DNA of 36,142 nucleotides from an uncultured Porphyromonadaceae bacterium (GTDB lineage: Bacteria > Bacteroidota > Bacteroidia > Bacteroidales > Paludibacteraceae), in assembly GCA_949285425.1 (NCBI GenBank), contig CASEAJ010000092.1:1-36142 (forward strand), given 5' to 3'. The notes under the pieces are model-generated. The model was not told the origin of the DNA and did not search any database. It saw only the letters and a list, made by a program, of their open reading frames with translations. Below are positions 13,796 to 21,654 of this stretch, in pieces; position 1 is the first letter of the stretch, and each line of letters opens with the position of its first letter. A program made the translations under genes and the position numbers.

Positions 13796-14674
13796 TCACG
13801 TTTCAACAATACGGTCCTTGAACTTTTCCAAGTATTCATTTAGTTCATATTCCTCCATTTCAATAATTCGATATACATAGATACATTCATTTTTCATATA
13901 AAGAATAGTATTCATTCCTTCCAATTGCGAACAATATAACAAATAGTCCGGACGTTTTCTCATAATTCGTCTGAACACTTTGGGGGCATTTTTCCCCAGT
14001 CGTCGAGAAAACGTACGGTATCCTGAATCTTGCCAGGAATACGTCCCGTTTTTACAGTAAATATATAAACCTCCTTTATAGTTTTTTGTAAAACAAAAAA
14101 GATTGAATGGTAAAGGTCCCATATCGGGTAATAGCTGAATAAGACCGATATCCGACAAACTACATGTGTCTATCTCCAGATTCAAGACAAAGTGTACCGG
14201 AAGTGTTTCAAGTTGATAAATCAATTGTGTGTAATTTTCTTTTAAAGAATTTGTGCTGTGGGCAATTGTTAAGCTATCCAAAACAAAGTTTCTCAAGATA
14301 GAGTCTTTTATGTTTAAATAAACATTTGCCATTGCTCGTCCTTCTTCTAAAAGCCTTCTTTCTCGCCTTCTTTCATCAAGCAGTCTTTCATCAAATAAAG
14401 GTGATTGCATTACTCTTCGATAGCACTCCATAATGTCATCAAGTTTATTCTTTACAAGAACAGAATCTTCAGGATAATTCATCTTCAGAACAAACCTTTC
14501 TGTTTCCTCAATCATTTCCAGTTCATGTTCTTTATAAGAAAGAATGACATTATTTGTATAGAGAGCAGAGTCTAATTTATTGTAAATGTTTTTTATATTT
14601 TGTACTAATGTTTCTCCAATCAAAAAAGGAATGAACATCCAATTAAAAAGTAATATTAAATTTATTTTCCTCAT
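13796..14674 (-). CDS. Hypothetical exported or anchored protein, island ORF 2
   Basis: Not recognised. It has 292 residues with an N-terminal hydrophobic segment (NLILLFNWMFIPFLIGETLV) acting as signal peptide or anchor, then mostly helical, charged sequence including an Arg/Glu-rich stretch (LLDERRRERRLLEEGRAM) near residues 97-115. The C-terminal third is richer in Tyr and Gly (NYKGGLYIYCKNGTYSWQD) and may be a beta domain. AT-rich; the stop codon is 18 bp from repeat R copy A and the start 32 bp from copy B. No promoter consensus was found. Confidence 0.65.
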   Translation of the reverse strand: MRKINLILLFNWMFIPFLIGETLVQNIKNIYNKLDSALYTNNVILSYKEHELEMIEETERFVLKMNYPEDSVLVKNKLDDIMECYRRVMQSPLFDERLLDERRRERRLLEEGRAMANVYLNIKDSILRNFVLDSLTIAHSTNSLKENYTQLIYQLETLPVHFVLNLEIDTCSLSDIGLIQLLPDMGPLPFNLFCFTKNYKGGLYIYCKNGTYSWQDSGYRTFSRRLGKNAPKVFRRIMRKRPDYLLYCSQLEGMNTILYMKNECIYVYRIIEMEEYELNEYLEKFKDRIVET

Positions 14675-14705
14675 AATTACCGTATGCCATTTAATATGTA
14701 AAACC

Positions 14706-14857
14706 CTCCGTCAAGTCGGATTTGTAATCCGGCCTTCCCTTTTATCAGGATTTGCAATCCGCTAGCAAGATACATGTTTTTTTGACAAACACAGTCATAG
14801 GATTGTAAATTCTTATGATGAATTAGCGGACGGATTGCAAATCCGCCGCGACCGGGG
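14706..14857. repeat. Palindromic repeat R, copy B
   Basis: Same order of inverted repeats as copy A with scattered substitutions. It is followed directly by the linker repeat at 14858-15014. Confidence 0.85.
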
Positions 14858-15014
14858 CACCTACACACTGCACTTTCAAAATGAAAGTCAAAATGGAAGT
14901 CAAAACGGGAATATTAATATTAAACTAAAACTGAAACTGAAACAAGAGAAAGAGAAAGCGGCTTCGCCTCCCTCCGTATCCCGCAATGGGGTAGGGGTAC
15001 GAAAACCGTTGCTC
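14858..15014. repeat. Linker repeat with 12-bp VNTR, short form
   Basis: It begins CACCTACACACTGCACTTTC and contains two copies of AAGTCAAAATGG/ACGG, then AAACTG hexamers, a GA-rich run and GCGGCTTCGCCTCCCTCCGT. It joins repeat R copies B and C with no ORF between. A longer allele lies at 15864-16071. Read on the plus strand it encodes SQNGSQNG...KLKLKLK-like low complexity, but the two copies differ by a 16-nt indel in the GA run, so the frame is not conserved. Confidence 0.8.
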
Positions 15015-15165
15015 CCGTCAAGCCGAATTTGCAATCCTGCTTTTCCTGGTTATCAGGATTTGTAATCCGCTAGCAAGATACATGTTTTTTTGACAAACAC
15101 CAGTCATCGGATTGTAAATCCTTATGATAAATTAGCGGACGGATTGCAAATCTGCCGCGACCGGG
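15015..15165. repeat. Palindromic repeat R, copy C
   Basis: Full copy, followed at 15167-15191 by a decayed echo of the right hairpin (GGACGAATTGCAAATTCATC). It abuts the stop codon side of island ORF 3. Confidence 0.85.
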
Positions 15166-15200
15166 AGGACGAATTGCAAATTCATCGCGACATCAGGAAC

Positions 15201-15695
15201 TCAATTCCGATATTCAATTGGAATCAGATATTGTATGTCTTCCATTTTACGGGCATTTTTGAGATGCCCTCCAGCTTCAATAATGCGCTTTCGCTCTTTT
15301 TCTATGTTAACATATTCACTGTCGATGGGCTCTTCTATGTATATGACCGCATTCTCTTGGGGCGATTCGGGTAAATATTTCACCCTGTATTTCATACCTG
15401 TTATGGCCCATTCATATAAGTATGTATCATAAAAAAGATCTTGATACTTATAGATGGTGTCTCCACCTATAACAAAATCAAAATGCACTCCATAACAGGA
15501 ACTTCGCTTTCTGTTTTTAGTCATACTTCTGTGAGTAATCCTTCCCACAGTTTCAACTCCATTAGCATAAATATATGCCCTTTTTTCTTCTTCTCTTTCT
15601 TGCCTCTTTCGCATGAATGTGGCAGTTACGATAAGTACAATGAATGAAACGATCACAAGGATGACGTTTTGTTTTAATGTCAATTCTTTTTGCAT
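15201..15695 (-). CDS. Hypothetical single-pass membrane protein, island ORF 3
   Basis: Not recognised. It has 164 residues with one transmembrane segment near residues 10-28 (NVILVIVSFIVLIVTATFM), followed by a basic stretch (RKRQEREEEKR) and a soluble domain with a strand-rich pattern (GVETVGRITHRS..., YGVHFDFVIGGDTIYKYQD, YRVKYLPESPQENAVIY). That pattern resembles small Bacteroidetes membrane proteins with a DUF3592-like fold, but the match is from memory and weak. The start is 16 bp from repeat R copy D. Confidence 0.65.
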   Translation of the reverse strand: MQKELTLKQNVILVIVSFIVLIVTATFMRKRQEREEEKRAYIYANGVETVGRITHRSMTKNRKRSSCYGVHFDFVIGGDTIYKYQDLFYDTYLYEWAITGMKYRVKYLPESPQENAVIYIEEPIDSEYVNIEKERKRIIEAGGHLKNARKMEDIQYLIPIEYRN

Positions 15696-15710
15696 AAATC
15701 AGTATTTAAA

Positions 15711-15863
15711 ATCCGTCAAGCCGAATTTGCAATCCTGCTTTTCCTGGTTGTCAGGATTTGTAATCCGCTAGCAAGATACATGTTTTTTTTGACAAACACC
15801 AGTCATTGATTATAAATCCTTATGATAAATTAGCGGGCGGATTGAAATCCGCCGCGATGGGGG
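15711..15863. repeat. Palindromic repeat R, copy D
   Basis: Full copy, nearly identical to copy C over the left and middle parts, followed by the long form of the linker repeat. Confidence 0.85.
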
Positions 15864-16071
15864 CACCTACACACTGCACTTTCAATATGAAAGTCAAAAT
15901 GGAAGTCAAAATGGAAGTCAAAATGGAAGTCAAAATGGAAGTCAAAACGGGAATATTAATATTAAACTAAAACTAAAACTGAAACAAGAGAAAGAGAGAA
16001 AGAGAGAAAGAGAAAGCGGCTTCGCCTCCCTCCGTATCCCGCAATGGGGTAGGGGTACGAAAACCGTTGCT
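15864..16071. repeat. Linker repeat with 12-bp VNTR, long form
   Basis: Same sequence as 14858-15014, but with five AAGTCAAAATGG-type units instead of two and an expanded GAGAAAGA run. It ends at a partial repeat R (CCCGTCAAGCCGGAT, 16072-16086), the left-end fragment that closes the island. Confidence 0.85.
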
Positions 16072-16086
16072 CCCGTCAAGCCGGAT
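16072..16086. repeat. Partial palindromic repeat R (left-end fragment)
   Basis: Fifteen bases match the start of repeat R and then diverge into the 3' flank of the small ORF at 16109. Confidence 0.6.
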
Positions 16087-16108
16087 GTGATTAAGATTAA
16101 AAAGCTCC

Positions 16109-16276
16109 TTACTTTTTACTGTTTTTCTTTTGTAGATATTTCAAAGAAAGCATTACAACAAATGAAGCTACTATTGAATAAATAACGCTCTGTAAAGGGG
16201 AACGATTCATTAGAAACAATGCAACCGATAAAGTAATAAAGAAGCAAACAAAAAATGTAACAATCAGTGATTTCAT
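16109..16276 (-). CDS. Hypothetical 55-residue membrane protein, island ORF 4
   Basis: Not recognised. The frame runs from ATG at 16276 to TAA at 16111-16109. It encodes two hydrophobic segments, SLIVTFFVCFFITLSVALFL (residues 3-22) and SVIYSIVASFVVMLSL (30-45), separated by a short polar turn and ending in a basic tail (KYLQKKNSKK), consistent with a two-pass inner-membrane peptide. It is AT-rich like the other island ORFs and shares their strand; its stop codon lies 23 bp from the R fragment. No consensus promoter is visible. Confidence 0.5.
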   Translation of the reverse strand: MKSLIVTFFVCFFITLSVALFLMNRSPLQSVIYSIVASFVVMLSLKYLQKKNSKK

Positions 16277-16365
16277 ATTATGATATTTTAATACTGTTCA
16301 GAATTTTGTGTATTTTTTCTGACATAATTGCCGAAAATGCACACGCGTTCAGGTGACAAAAAATA

Positions 16366-16459
16366 CTATAGAAAGTGAGTGAAAATACTATAGTATCTTG
16401 ATCAATATTCTATAGAAGATGAAGCAACTTTCTATAGTATTTTGATGTGTTTTCTATAG
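16366..16459. repeat. Five CTATAG elements at exact 22-bp spacing
   Basis: CTATAG occurs at 16366, 16388, 16410, 16432 and 16454, each step exactly 22 bp, usually within TTCTATAG or CTATAGAA/CTATAGTAT. Neighbouring copies form inverted pairs (CTATAGAA with TTTCTATAG). The array lies between the divergent island ORF 4 and ffh. A second, shorter array of the same type is at 31997-32046. Confidence 0.85.
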
Positions 16460-16761
16460 TCCTTTTTTTTTCTTTGCGGGTATGTTGCAAATGTTTGGTA
16501 ATCTGTTGTTTCTGTTTTTGTGATTTGCTGTTGCCAATTGCTGTTGTTTCCCGCATGAGGACATGTCCGTCGAAAAAAACAAGAACCCACTTGCAAACCT
16601 AATCATTTTCTTTGACACATCCAATGGCTTGTGCCGGGAAATCGGGTCCTTGTTCTCTCTTTTTCATGACATTGCAATTTGCGACCAGGTTGAAAACAGT
16701 TGCCGGAAAAAGATATGGCGCGGGGTCGTTCCCAAATTCCAGCCATCAGTTTTCAATTTAT
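16460..16761. other. Intergenic stretch upstream of ffh, nothing recognised
   Basis: An open frame at 16563-16835 runs straight through the ffh promoter and has no family resemblance, so no gene is called. A T-run (16463-16471) follows the CTATAG array. Confidence 0.4.
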
Positions 16762-16792
16762 TTGTATCTGAGCTTGTCTTTCATTATCTTTG
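16762..16792 (+). promoter_or_regulatory. ffh promoter
   Basis: TTG (16762-16764), 20 nt, TATCTTTG (16785-16792). The start would be near 16799, about 50 nt before the ATG at 16850. Confidence 0.8.
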
Positions 16793-16849
16793 CAAGTGCG
16801 AAAAGTGTTGGCCGGTTCGGCCGGTGTACAAGTAAATTACAATAGACAT

Positions 16850-18169
16850 ATGTTTGAATCGTTAAGCGAGCGGCTGGAGCGGTCGTTCAAGATACTGAAG
16901 GGACAAGGTAAGATTACCGAAATCAACGTGGCGGAAACGTTGAAGGATGTGCGCAAGGCTTTGCTGGATGCCGACGTGAACTACAAGACGGCGAAGGTCT
17001 TTACGGAAACGGTAAAGGAAAAGGCTTTGGGGCAGGATGTGCTCAATTCGTTGAAGCCGAACCAGCTCATGGTGAAAATAGTGCACGACGAACTGGCTGC
17101 GCTCATGGGCGGCACGAGCGTGGATGTGAACCTCAAGGGCAGTCCGGCCGTGATATTGATGTCGGGCTTGCAGGGGTCGGGTAAGACGACCTTCTCGGGC
17201 AAGCTGGCCAACCTGCTGAAGTCGAAGAAAGGCAAACGCCCGTTGCTGGTGGCGTGCGACGTGTATCGTCCGGCGGCCATCGAGCAGTTGAAGGTGCTGG
17301 GCGAACAGCTCGGCATACCGGTGTATGCGGAAGAAGGCAACAAGAACCCGGTGCAGATAGCCGAAAACGCCATCAAGCACGCCCGGCAGCAACAGCATGA
17401 TGTGGTGATTGTGGACACGGCGGGACGTCTGGCTGTGGACGAGGAGATGATGAACGAGATTGCTGCCATCAAGGAGGCCATACGGCCGCAGGAAATTCTG
17501 TTTGTGGTGGATGCCATGACAGGGCAGGATGCGGTGAATACGGCGAAGGAATTCAACGACCGGCTCGACTTCGACGGCGTGGTACTTACCAAACTCGATG
17601 GCGACACCCGCGGCGGTGCCGCGCTTTCCATCCGTTCGGTGGTGAACAAGCCCATCAAGTTTGTGGGTACGGGCGAAAAAATGGATGCGCTCGATGTGTT
17701 CCACCCGGCACGTATGGCCGACCGCATTCTGGGAATGGGCGATATTGTGTCGCTCGTTGAACGTGCGCAGGAACAGTATGACGAAGAAGAGGCCCGCCGT
17801 CTGCAAAAGAAGATTGCGAAAAACCAGTTCGACTTCAACGATTTCATCGGGCAGATACAGCAAATCAAGAAAATGGGGAACATCAAGGACCTGGCTTCCA
17901 TGATTCCGGGCATGGGCAAGGCTTTGAAGGATGTGGAGATAGACGACAATGCGTTCAAGGGCATTGAGGCCATTATCTATTCCATGACTCCCTACGAACG
18001 GGCCAATCCCGGGGTGCTTAACGGCAGCCGCAAGGCGCGCATAGCGGCCGGCAGCGGCACGAGCATTGTGGAGGTGAACCGCCTGCTGAAACAGTTTGAC
18101 CAGACCAGCAAGCTGATGCGCGCGGTGACCTTGCAGAAAGGAAAAATGAAGGCGGGGAAGAGAAGATAG
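16850..18169 (+). CDS. ffh: Signal recognition particle protein Ffh (SRP54)
   Basis: Ffh binds 4.5S RNA and signal sequences of nascent membrane proteins and delivers ribosomes to FtsY. The 439 residues have the N domain (1-~95), the GTPase G domain with P-loop GLQGSGKTT (106-114), [11 protein letters not shown] (137-147), DTAGR (189-193) and TKLDGD, and a C-terminal M domain with [18 protein letters not shown] and a basic end. The frame is open to a TTG at 16790, but that lies inside the promoter, so the ATG at 16850 is used. No 4.5S RNA gene was seen in the window. Confidence 0.97.
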   Translation: MFESLSERLERSFKILKGQGKITEINVAETLKDVRKALLDADVNYKTAKVFTETVKEKALGQDVLNSLKPNQLMVKIVHDELAALMGGTSVDVNLKGSPAVILMSGLQGSGKTTFSGKLANLLKSKKGKRPLLVACDVYRPAAIEQLKVLGEQLGIPVYAEEGNKNPVQIAENAIKHARQQQHDVVIVDTAGRLAVDEEMMNEIAAIKEAIRPQEILFVVDAMTGQDAVNTAKEFNDRLDFDGVVLTKLDGDTRGGAALSIRSVVNKPIKFVGTGEKMDALDVFHPARMADRILGMGDIVSLVERAQEQYDEEEARRLQKKIAKNQFDFNDFIGQIQQIKKMGNIKDLASMIPGMGKALKDVEIDDNAFKGIEAIIYSMTPYERANPGVLNGSRKARIAAGSGTSIVEVNRLLKQFDQTSKLMRAVTLQKGKMKAGKRR

Positions 18170-18251
18170 GAGCGAGTGGCGGATAGCGGGCGTGAACCGA
18201 ATGTCTTCGACCCGATAACTTCTTTCAGTATAAAGATAAACACCGCAAGAC

Positions 18252-18752
18252 ATGAAAAAATATTTTTATACCGACGGCACAACGAATTTCGGTCCGTTTA
18301 CGCTGGAGGAGCTGAAACAGGAAAATATCCGGCGCGACACGCAGGTGTGGTGTCAGGGCATGAAGGAGTGGGCCCGGGCGGAAAGCCTACCGGAACTGGA
18401 GGAACTGTTCGAACTGGTGCCACCCCGTTTCCATCCTGAACCGCCTCCTGCTCCGCGACCTGTGGCATCGGTGCACCGGCAACAGCCACCCAAGTCGTGG
18501 CTCACCGAGTCTATATTGGTCACCCTGTTTTGTTGCTGGCCACTCGGCATTCCGGGCATTGTCAATGCTTCGCGGGTGGAGTCGCGCTTTTATGCAGGCG
18601 ATGTGGAAGGGGCGGAACAGGCATCGGACAAGGCCCGGCGGTGGGTAATGATCAGTTTTTGGGTCGGAATCGGTCTGGTGGCACTGGTTGTATTGATTTA
18701 TTTGATTCTGATATTGGTAGGTGTTGCCGTTTCTGACTCTTACAATGTGTGA
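18252..18752 (+). CDS. GYF-domain / CD225 (dispanin) fusion membrane protein
   Basis: The 166 residues combine a GYF_2-type domain (residues 1-~55; YFYTDGTTNFGPFTLEEL, then VWCQGMKEWARAESLPEL), a proline-rich linker (~58-80) and a CD225 domain with two hydrophobic segments (LVTLFCCWPLGIPGIVNASR and the final WVGIGLVALVVLIYLILILV). Bacterial GYF_2 domains are thought to bind proline-rich or envelope partners; CD225 is the domain of animal IFITM proteins, with unclear bacterial function. The gene starts 82 bp after ffh. The next gene encodes a free-standing CD225 protein nearly identical over this domain. Confidence 0.85.
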   Translation: MKKYFYTDGTTNFGPFTLEELKQENIRRDTQVWCQGMKEWARAESLPELEELFELVPPRFHPEPPPAPRPVASVHRQQPPKSWLTESILVTLFCCWPLGIPGIVNASRVESRFYAGDVEGAEQASDKARRWVMISFWVGIGLVALVVLIYLILILVGVAVSDSYNV

Positions 18753-18909
18753 ATTGGTTGTGAACGGACAGTCGGTTGAAGGTTGTTTGGGTTGAAACAG
18801 AACGTGTTTCGTAGGTGTTTGACAACTTTTTCCTGAAAACCGGCAACCCGATGGTCTGTTTTTGCGCAGATATACACTTTATTATATATTAACGAAAAAA
18901 ACAAAAATC

Positions 18910-19215
18910 ATGGAAGAAAACATGCAACAACCTGCGGAATCGCAGGCTCCGAAACAAATGCCTCCGAAAACCTGGCTGGTGGAATCGATTTTAGTGACGT
19001 TATTCTGTTGTCTGCCTTTTGGCATTGCGGGCATTGTGAATGCTTCGCGGGTAGAATCGCGTTTTTATGCGGGCGATGTGGAAGGCGCGGCCCAGGCTTC
19101 GGCCAATGCCCGTAAATGGACGATTTGGGCTGTGGCCAGTGGTGTGATAATATGCGTATTGTATTTGATACTGGCGGTAGCCGGGGTCTTTGCCGGTGTC
19201 ATGTCTTCTATGTGA
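18910..19215 (+). CDS. CD225 (dispanin) family membrane protein
   Basis: The 101 residues comprise a polar Gln/Pro-rich N-terminus, then a CD225 domain (PPKTWLVESILVTLFCCLPF, then GIAGIVNASRVESRFYAGDV) and a second transmembrane segment ending GVFAGVMSSM. The domain is close in sequence to that of the upstream GYF fusion, so the two are tandem paralogues. The ATG at 18910 is used; the open frame upstream to 18862 is not CD225-like. It is separated from the first copy by 157 bp without a clear TAnnTTTG promoter. The function is unknown. Confidence 0.85.
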   Translation: MEENMQQPAESQAPKQMPPKTWLVESILVTLFCCLPFGIAGIVNASRVESRFYAGDVEGAAQASANARKWTIWAVASGVIICVLYLILAVAGVFAGVMSSM

Positions 19216-19245
19216 TGAAGTGAAATTTGTTCGGTATATTGCGGT

Positions 19246-19641
19246 GTGAAGTTGCATAATCGGCAAATGCTGTTGAAATGGGGGGTGTCGGCGGTGCTGT
19301 TGCTGGTGCTTTCGGTGCTTTACTTTGTGTTTGACCCGGCGGAACATGTCGTTTTTCCGAAATGTCCGTTCAAAATGCTGACCGGATGGGATTGTCCGGG
19401 TTGCGGTTCGCAGCGTGCCATTCATGCCTTGTTGCACGGCGATGTGTTGTCGGCCTTTCGGTTGAATGCCTTGATGGTGCTGGCCGTGCCCTACTTGGCA
19501 CTGGGCTTTGCGTGGGGAATGGTGCGCGAACCGGGCGAGAAAATGCTGAAATGGAGGAAACGCTTGTTTGGTGAACGCGCCATTTATGTCATTTTGCTGC
19601 TGATAATCGGTTATACCGTTTGGAGAAATATTCATGTTTGA
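19246..19641 (+). CDS. DUF2752 membrane protein
   Basis: The 131-residue protein carries the DUF2752 signature CPFKMLTGWDCPGCGSQRAI (residues ~40-59), with two Cys-x2-Cys-type pairs, between an N-terminal and two C-terminal hydrophobic segments. The reading used here starts at GTG 19246; an ATG at 19267 would remove seven residues and is equally possible. It follows the CD225 gene by 30 bp and is probably in the same transcript. DUF2752 proteins often neighbour small CD225 or TM2-type proteins in Bacteroidetes (recollection); a biochemical role is not known. Confidence 0.85.
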   Translation: MKLHNRQMLLKWGVSAVLLLVLSVLYFVFDPAEHVVFPKCPFKMLTGWDCPGCGSQRAIHALLHGDVLSAFRLNALMVLAVPYLALGFAWGMVREPGEKMLKWRKRLFGERAIYVILLLIIGYTVWRNIHV

Positions 19642-19752
19642 CCCCGGTGGTTACGCTTGTTTCGGCCGTGCAGTAAGCCGGAGGGACCGTCGCCTGCGGG
19701 ATAACCAATAAATGCGGGTCTTTCTCTCCCGGCGGAGAGAGGGGGCCTGCGA

Positions 19753-20646
19753 ATGGAAATCATTATGTACAGACTTATCGATGGAAAAGCAATTGCCGAC
19801 CAGGTGAAGGCGGAAATTGCGGAAGAAGTGAAACAAATGGTGGCCGCTGGAAAGAAACGGCCGCATTTGGCAGTGATTATTGTCGGCCACGATGGCGGCA
19901 GCGAGACTTATGTGGCGCACAAGGTGAAGTCGTGCGAACAGGTGGGGTTCACCTCGACCCGTCTGGCGTTTGAGGACACGATTACCGAAGAGGAACTGCT
20001 GGCCGAGATAGACAAACTGAATGCCGACCCCGATGTGGATGGCTTCATTGTGCAGTTGCCTTTGCCGAAACACATTTCGGAACAGAAAGTGATTGAGGCC
20101 ATTGATTACCGCAAGGATGTGGACGGTTTCCACCCCATCAATGTGGGGCGCATGTCCATTGGGTTGCCTTGCTATGTGTCGGCGACTCCGGCGGGAATCA
20201 TGGAACTGCTGAAGCGTTACGAGATACCGACTGCCGGCAAGCGTTGTGTGGTGATAGGCCGCAGCAATATCGTGGGAAAACCGGTGGCTTCGCTCATGAT
20301 GCAGAAAGCCTGTCCGGGCGATGCCACGGTGACGGTGTGTCACAGCCGCACGAAGGACCTGAAGGAAATATGCTTGCAGGCCGACATCATCATAGCGGCT
20401 TTGGGCCGGCCCGAATTCCTGACTGCCGACATGGTGAAGCCGGGTGCTGTGATTGTCGATGTGGGAACCACCCGTGTGCCCGATGCGACAAAGAAATCGG
20501 GTTTCCGCCTGTGTGGCGATGTGAAGTTTGACGAAGTGGCTCCTCTGTGTTCGTTCATTACGCCGGTGCCCGGAGGGGTAGGTCCCATGACCATCGTGTC
20601 GTTGCTGAAGAACACGCTGTTGGCGGCTAAAGGAGAAATTTATTGA
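19753..20646 (+). CDS. folD: Bifunctional methylenetetrahydrofolate dehydrogenase / cyclohydrolase
   Basis: FolD interconverts 5,10-methylene-THF, 5,10-methenyl-THF and 10-formyl-THF using NADP, supplying one-carbon units for purines and formyl-Met. The 297 residues show the motifs [19 protein letters not shown] (with the catalytic Tyr/Lys), [34 protein letters not shown] and TPVGGVGPMT-like [11 protein letters not shown]. The ATG at 19753 is used; an in-frame ATG at 19765 (MYRLIDGK) agrees better with the usual N-terminus of the family. The 111-bp leader includes an inverted repeat CTCTC...GAGAG just before the start. A strong hairpin with T-run follows the gene. Confidence 0.95.
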   Translation: MEIIMYRLIDGKAIADQVKAEIAEEVKQMVAAGKKRPHLAVIIVGHDGGSETYVAHKVKSCEQVGFTSTRLAFEDTITEEELLAEIDKLNADPDVDGFIVQLPLPKHISEQKVIEAIDYRKDVDGFHPINVGRMSIGLPCYVSATPAGIMELLKRYEIPTAGKRCVVIGRSNIVGKPVASLMMQKACPGDATVTVCHSRTKDLKEICLQADIIIAALGRPEFLTADMVKPGAVIVDVGTTRVPDATKKSGFRLCGDVKFDEVAPLCSFITPVPGGVGPMTIVSLLKNTLLAAKGEIY

Positions 20647-20654
20647 TAGCTCGG

Positions 20655-20738
20655 AATCCCCCTCCATGTTCCCCTTGCAGGCGGAGTCGTTTCGTGACTT
20701 CGGGGCAGGGAACGTAGAGGGGGCTTCCTCTTTTTTTT
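20655..20738 (+). terminator. Long stem-loop with T-run after folD
   Basis: CCCCCTC and GTTCCC (left arm) pair with GGGAAC and GAGGGGG (right arm) across a 3-nt internal mismatch, enclosing ~30 nt. The right arm is followed by CTTCCTCTTTTTTTT. It ends about 8 nt before the rsmE ATG. Confidence 0.75.
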
Positions 20739-20746
20739 AGGTGGAT

Positions 20747-21505
20747 ATGTCTGATTTGCACAAAAATGCCCTTTCGGGTGATGTGGAGGGGGCTCCGTTG
20801 TTTTATGCTCCCGACATACGTGTGACACCGGTGTTGCCCGAAGAAGAGTCGGGGCATGCCGTGCGGGTGTTGCGCCTGCAGGCCGGCGATGCCATACGGA
20901 TTGTGGACGGTGTCGGCGGCTTTTTCCGTGCGGTCATATCGCAGCCGCATCCCAAAAAATGCCAGGTTGAAGGGTTGGAGGAACTGCCCGAAATAGGCGG
21001 TCATCCCTACCGTCTGCACATAGCCATTGCCCCAACCAAGAACATGGACCGGATGGAATGGTTCGTTGAAAAGGCTACGGAAATAGGGGTGGATGAAATC
21101 ACTCCGTTCGTAAGCCGCTTTTCGGAGCGGAAAATCATCAAGCCCGAACGTCTCGAAAAAATCATTGTTTCGGCGGCCAAGCAGTCGTTGAAGTCGCGTT
21201 TCCCGGTGCTGAATCCTTTGTGCCGGTTGGACGACCTGTTGCGCGCTGACCGGACCGAACGCCGTTTCATAGCCCACTGCTACGAGGGCGAGAAAACGCT
21301 GCTTCAGCAGTTGTGCGGCCGGGGAACGGATGTGCTGGTGCTGATAGGTCCCGAAGGCGATTTCAGCACGGACGAGGTGCAGCGGGCGATTGCCGCCGGA
21401 TTCCGTCCCGTGTCGTTGGGCGATAGCCGTCTCCGCACTGAAACGGCGGGGGTGATAACGGCCGCCACGGTGCAGTTTGTGAATGCGGCCGCGGAAGAGG
21501 TGTAG
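20747..21505 (+). CDS. rsmE: 16S rRNA (uracil(1498)-N(3))-methyltransferase RsmE
   Basis: RsmE methylates U1498 in the decoding region of 16S rRNA with S-adenosylmethionine. The 252 residues have an N-terminal PUA-like domain (LFYAPDIRVTPVLPEEESGH, AVRVLRLQAGDAIRIVDG) and a SPOUT domain with EKATEIGVDEITPF, IVSAAKQSLKSRFP, LIGPEGDFS and SLGDSRLRTETAGV. The N-terminus is about 18 residues longer than usual. The ATG at 20747 is preceded by AGGTGG, but a TTG at codon PLF-YAPD, six bases after GGAGGGGG, would give a family-typical protein. It follows folD's terminator, so it should have its own transcript, yet no consensus promoter was seen. Confidence 0.93.
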   Translation: MSDLHKNALSGDVEGAPLFYAPDIRVTPVLPEEESGHAVRVLRLQAGDAIRIVDGVGGFFRAVISQPHPKKCQVEGLEELPEIGGHPYRLHIAIAPTKNMDRMEWFVEKATEIGVDEITPFVSRFSERKIIKPERLEKIIVSAAKQSLKSRFPVLNPLCRLDDLLRADRTERRFIAHCYEGEKTLLQQLCGRGTDVLVLIGPEGDFSTDEVQRAIAAGFRPVSLGDSRLRTETAGVITAATVQFVNAAAEEV

Positions 21506-21607
21506 ACCGGTCGGGTAGCGGGAGTGCGGATGGAACGGTTGCTGATTAATGGTTGGTGCTGATTCAGAGAATAGTGGCAAACCGTGTGATAATTCATAAT
21601 ATTTATG

Positions 21608-21615
21608 TACTTTTG
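21608..21615 (+). promoter_or_regulatory. ileS promoter (-7 box)
   Basis: TACTTTTG lies 39 nt before the ileS ATG. The -33 position has GTG rather than TTG, so the upstream element is weak. Confidence 0.6.
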
Positions 21616-21654
21616 CAACCCAAAGAAAACAGATAGTCAAGGAGATTATAGTAT

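Noticed and set aside
12981..16086. True integron with attC sites
   Set aside because: No tyrosine integrase, attI or consensus attC core (GTTRRRY/RYYYAAC) was seen; only the general layout is similar.
16563..16835. 90-codon frame upstream of ffh
   Set aside because: It runs through the ffh promoter boxes, has no recognisable domain and no ribosome-binding context.
16862..18253. 463-codon open frame antisense to ffh
   Set aside because: It is the mirror of a confidently identified gene; its translation is rich in His, Leu and Arg without any family pattern.
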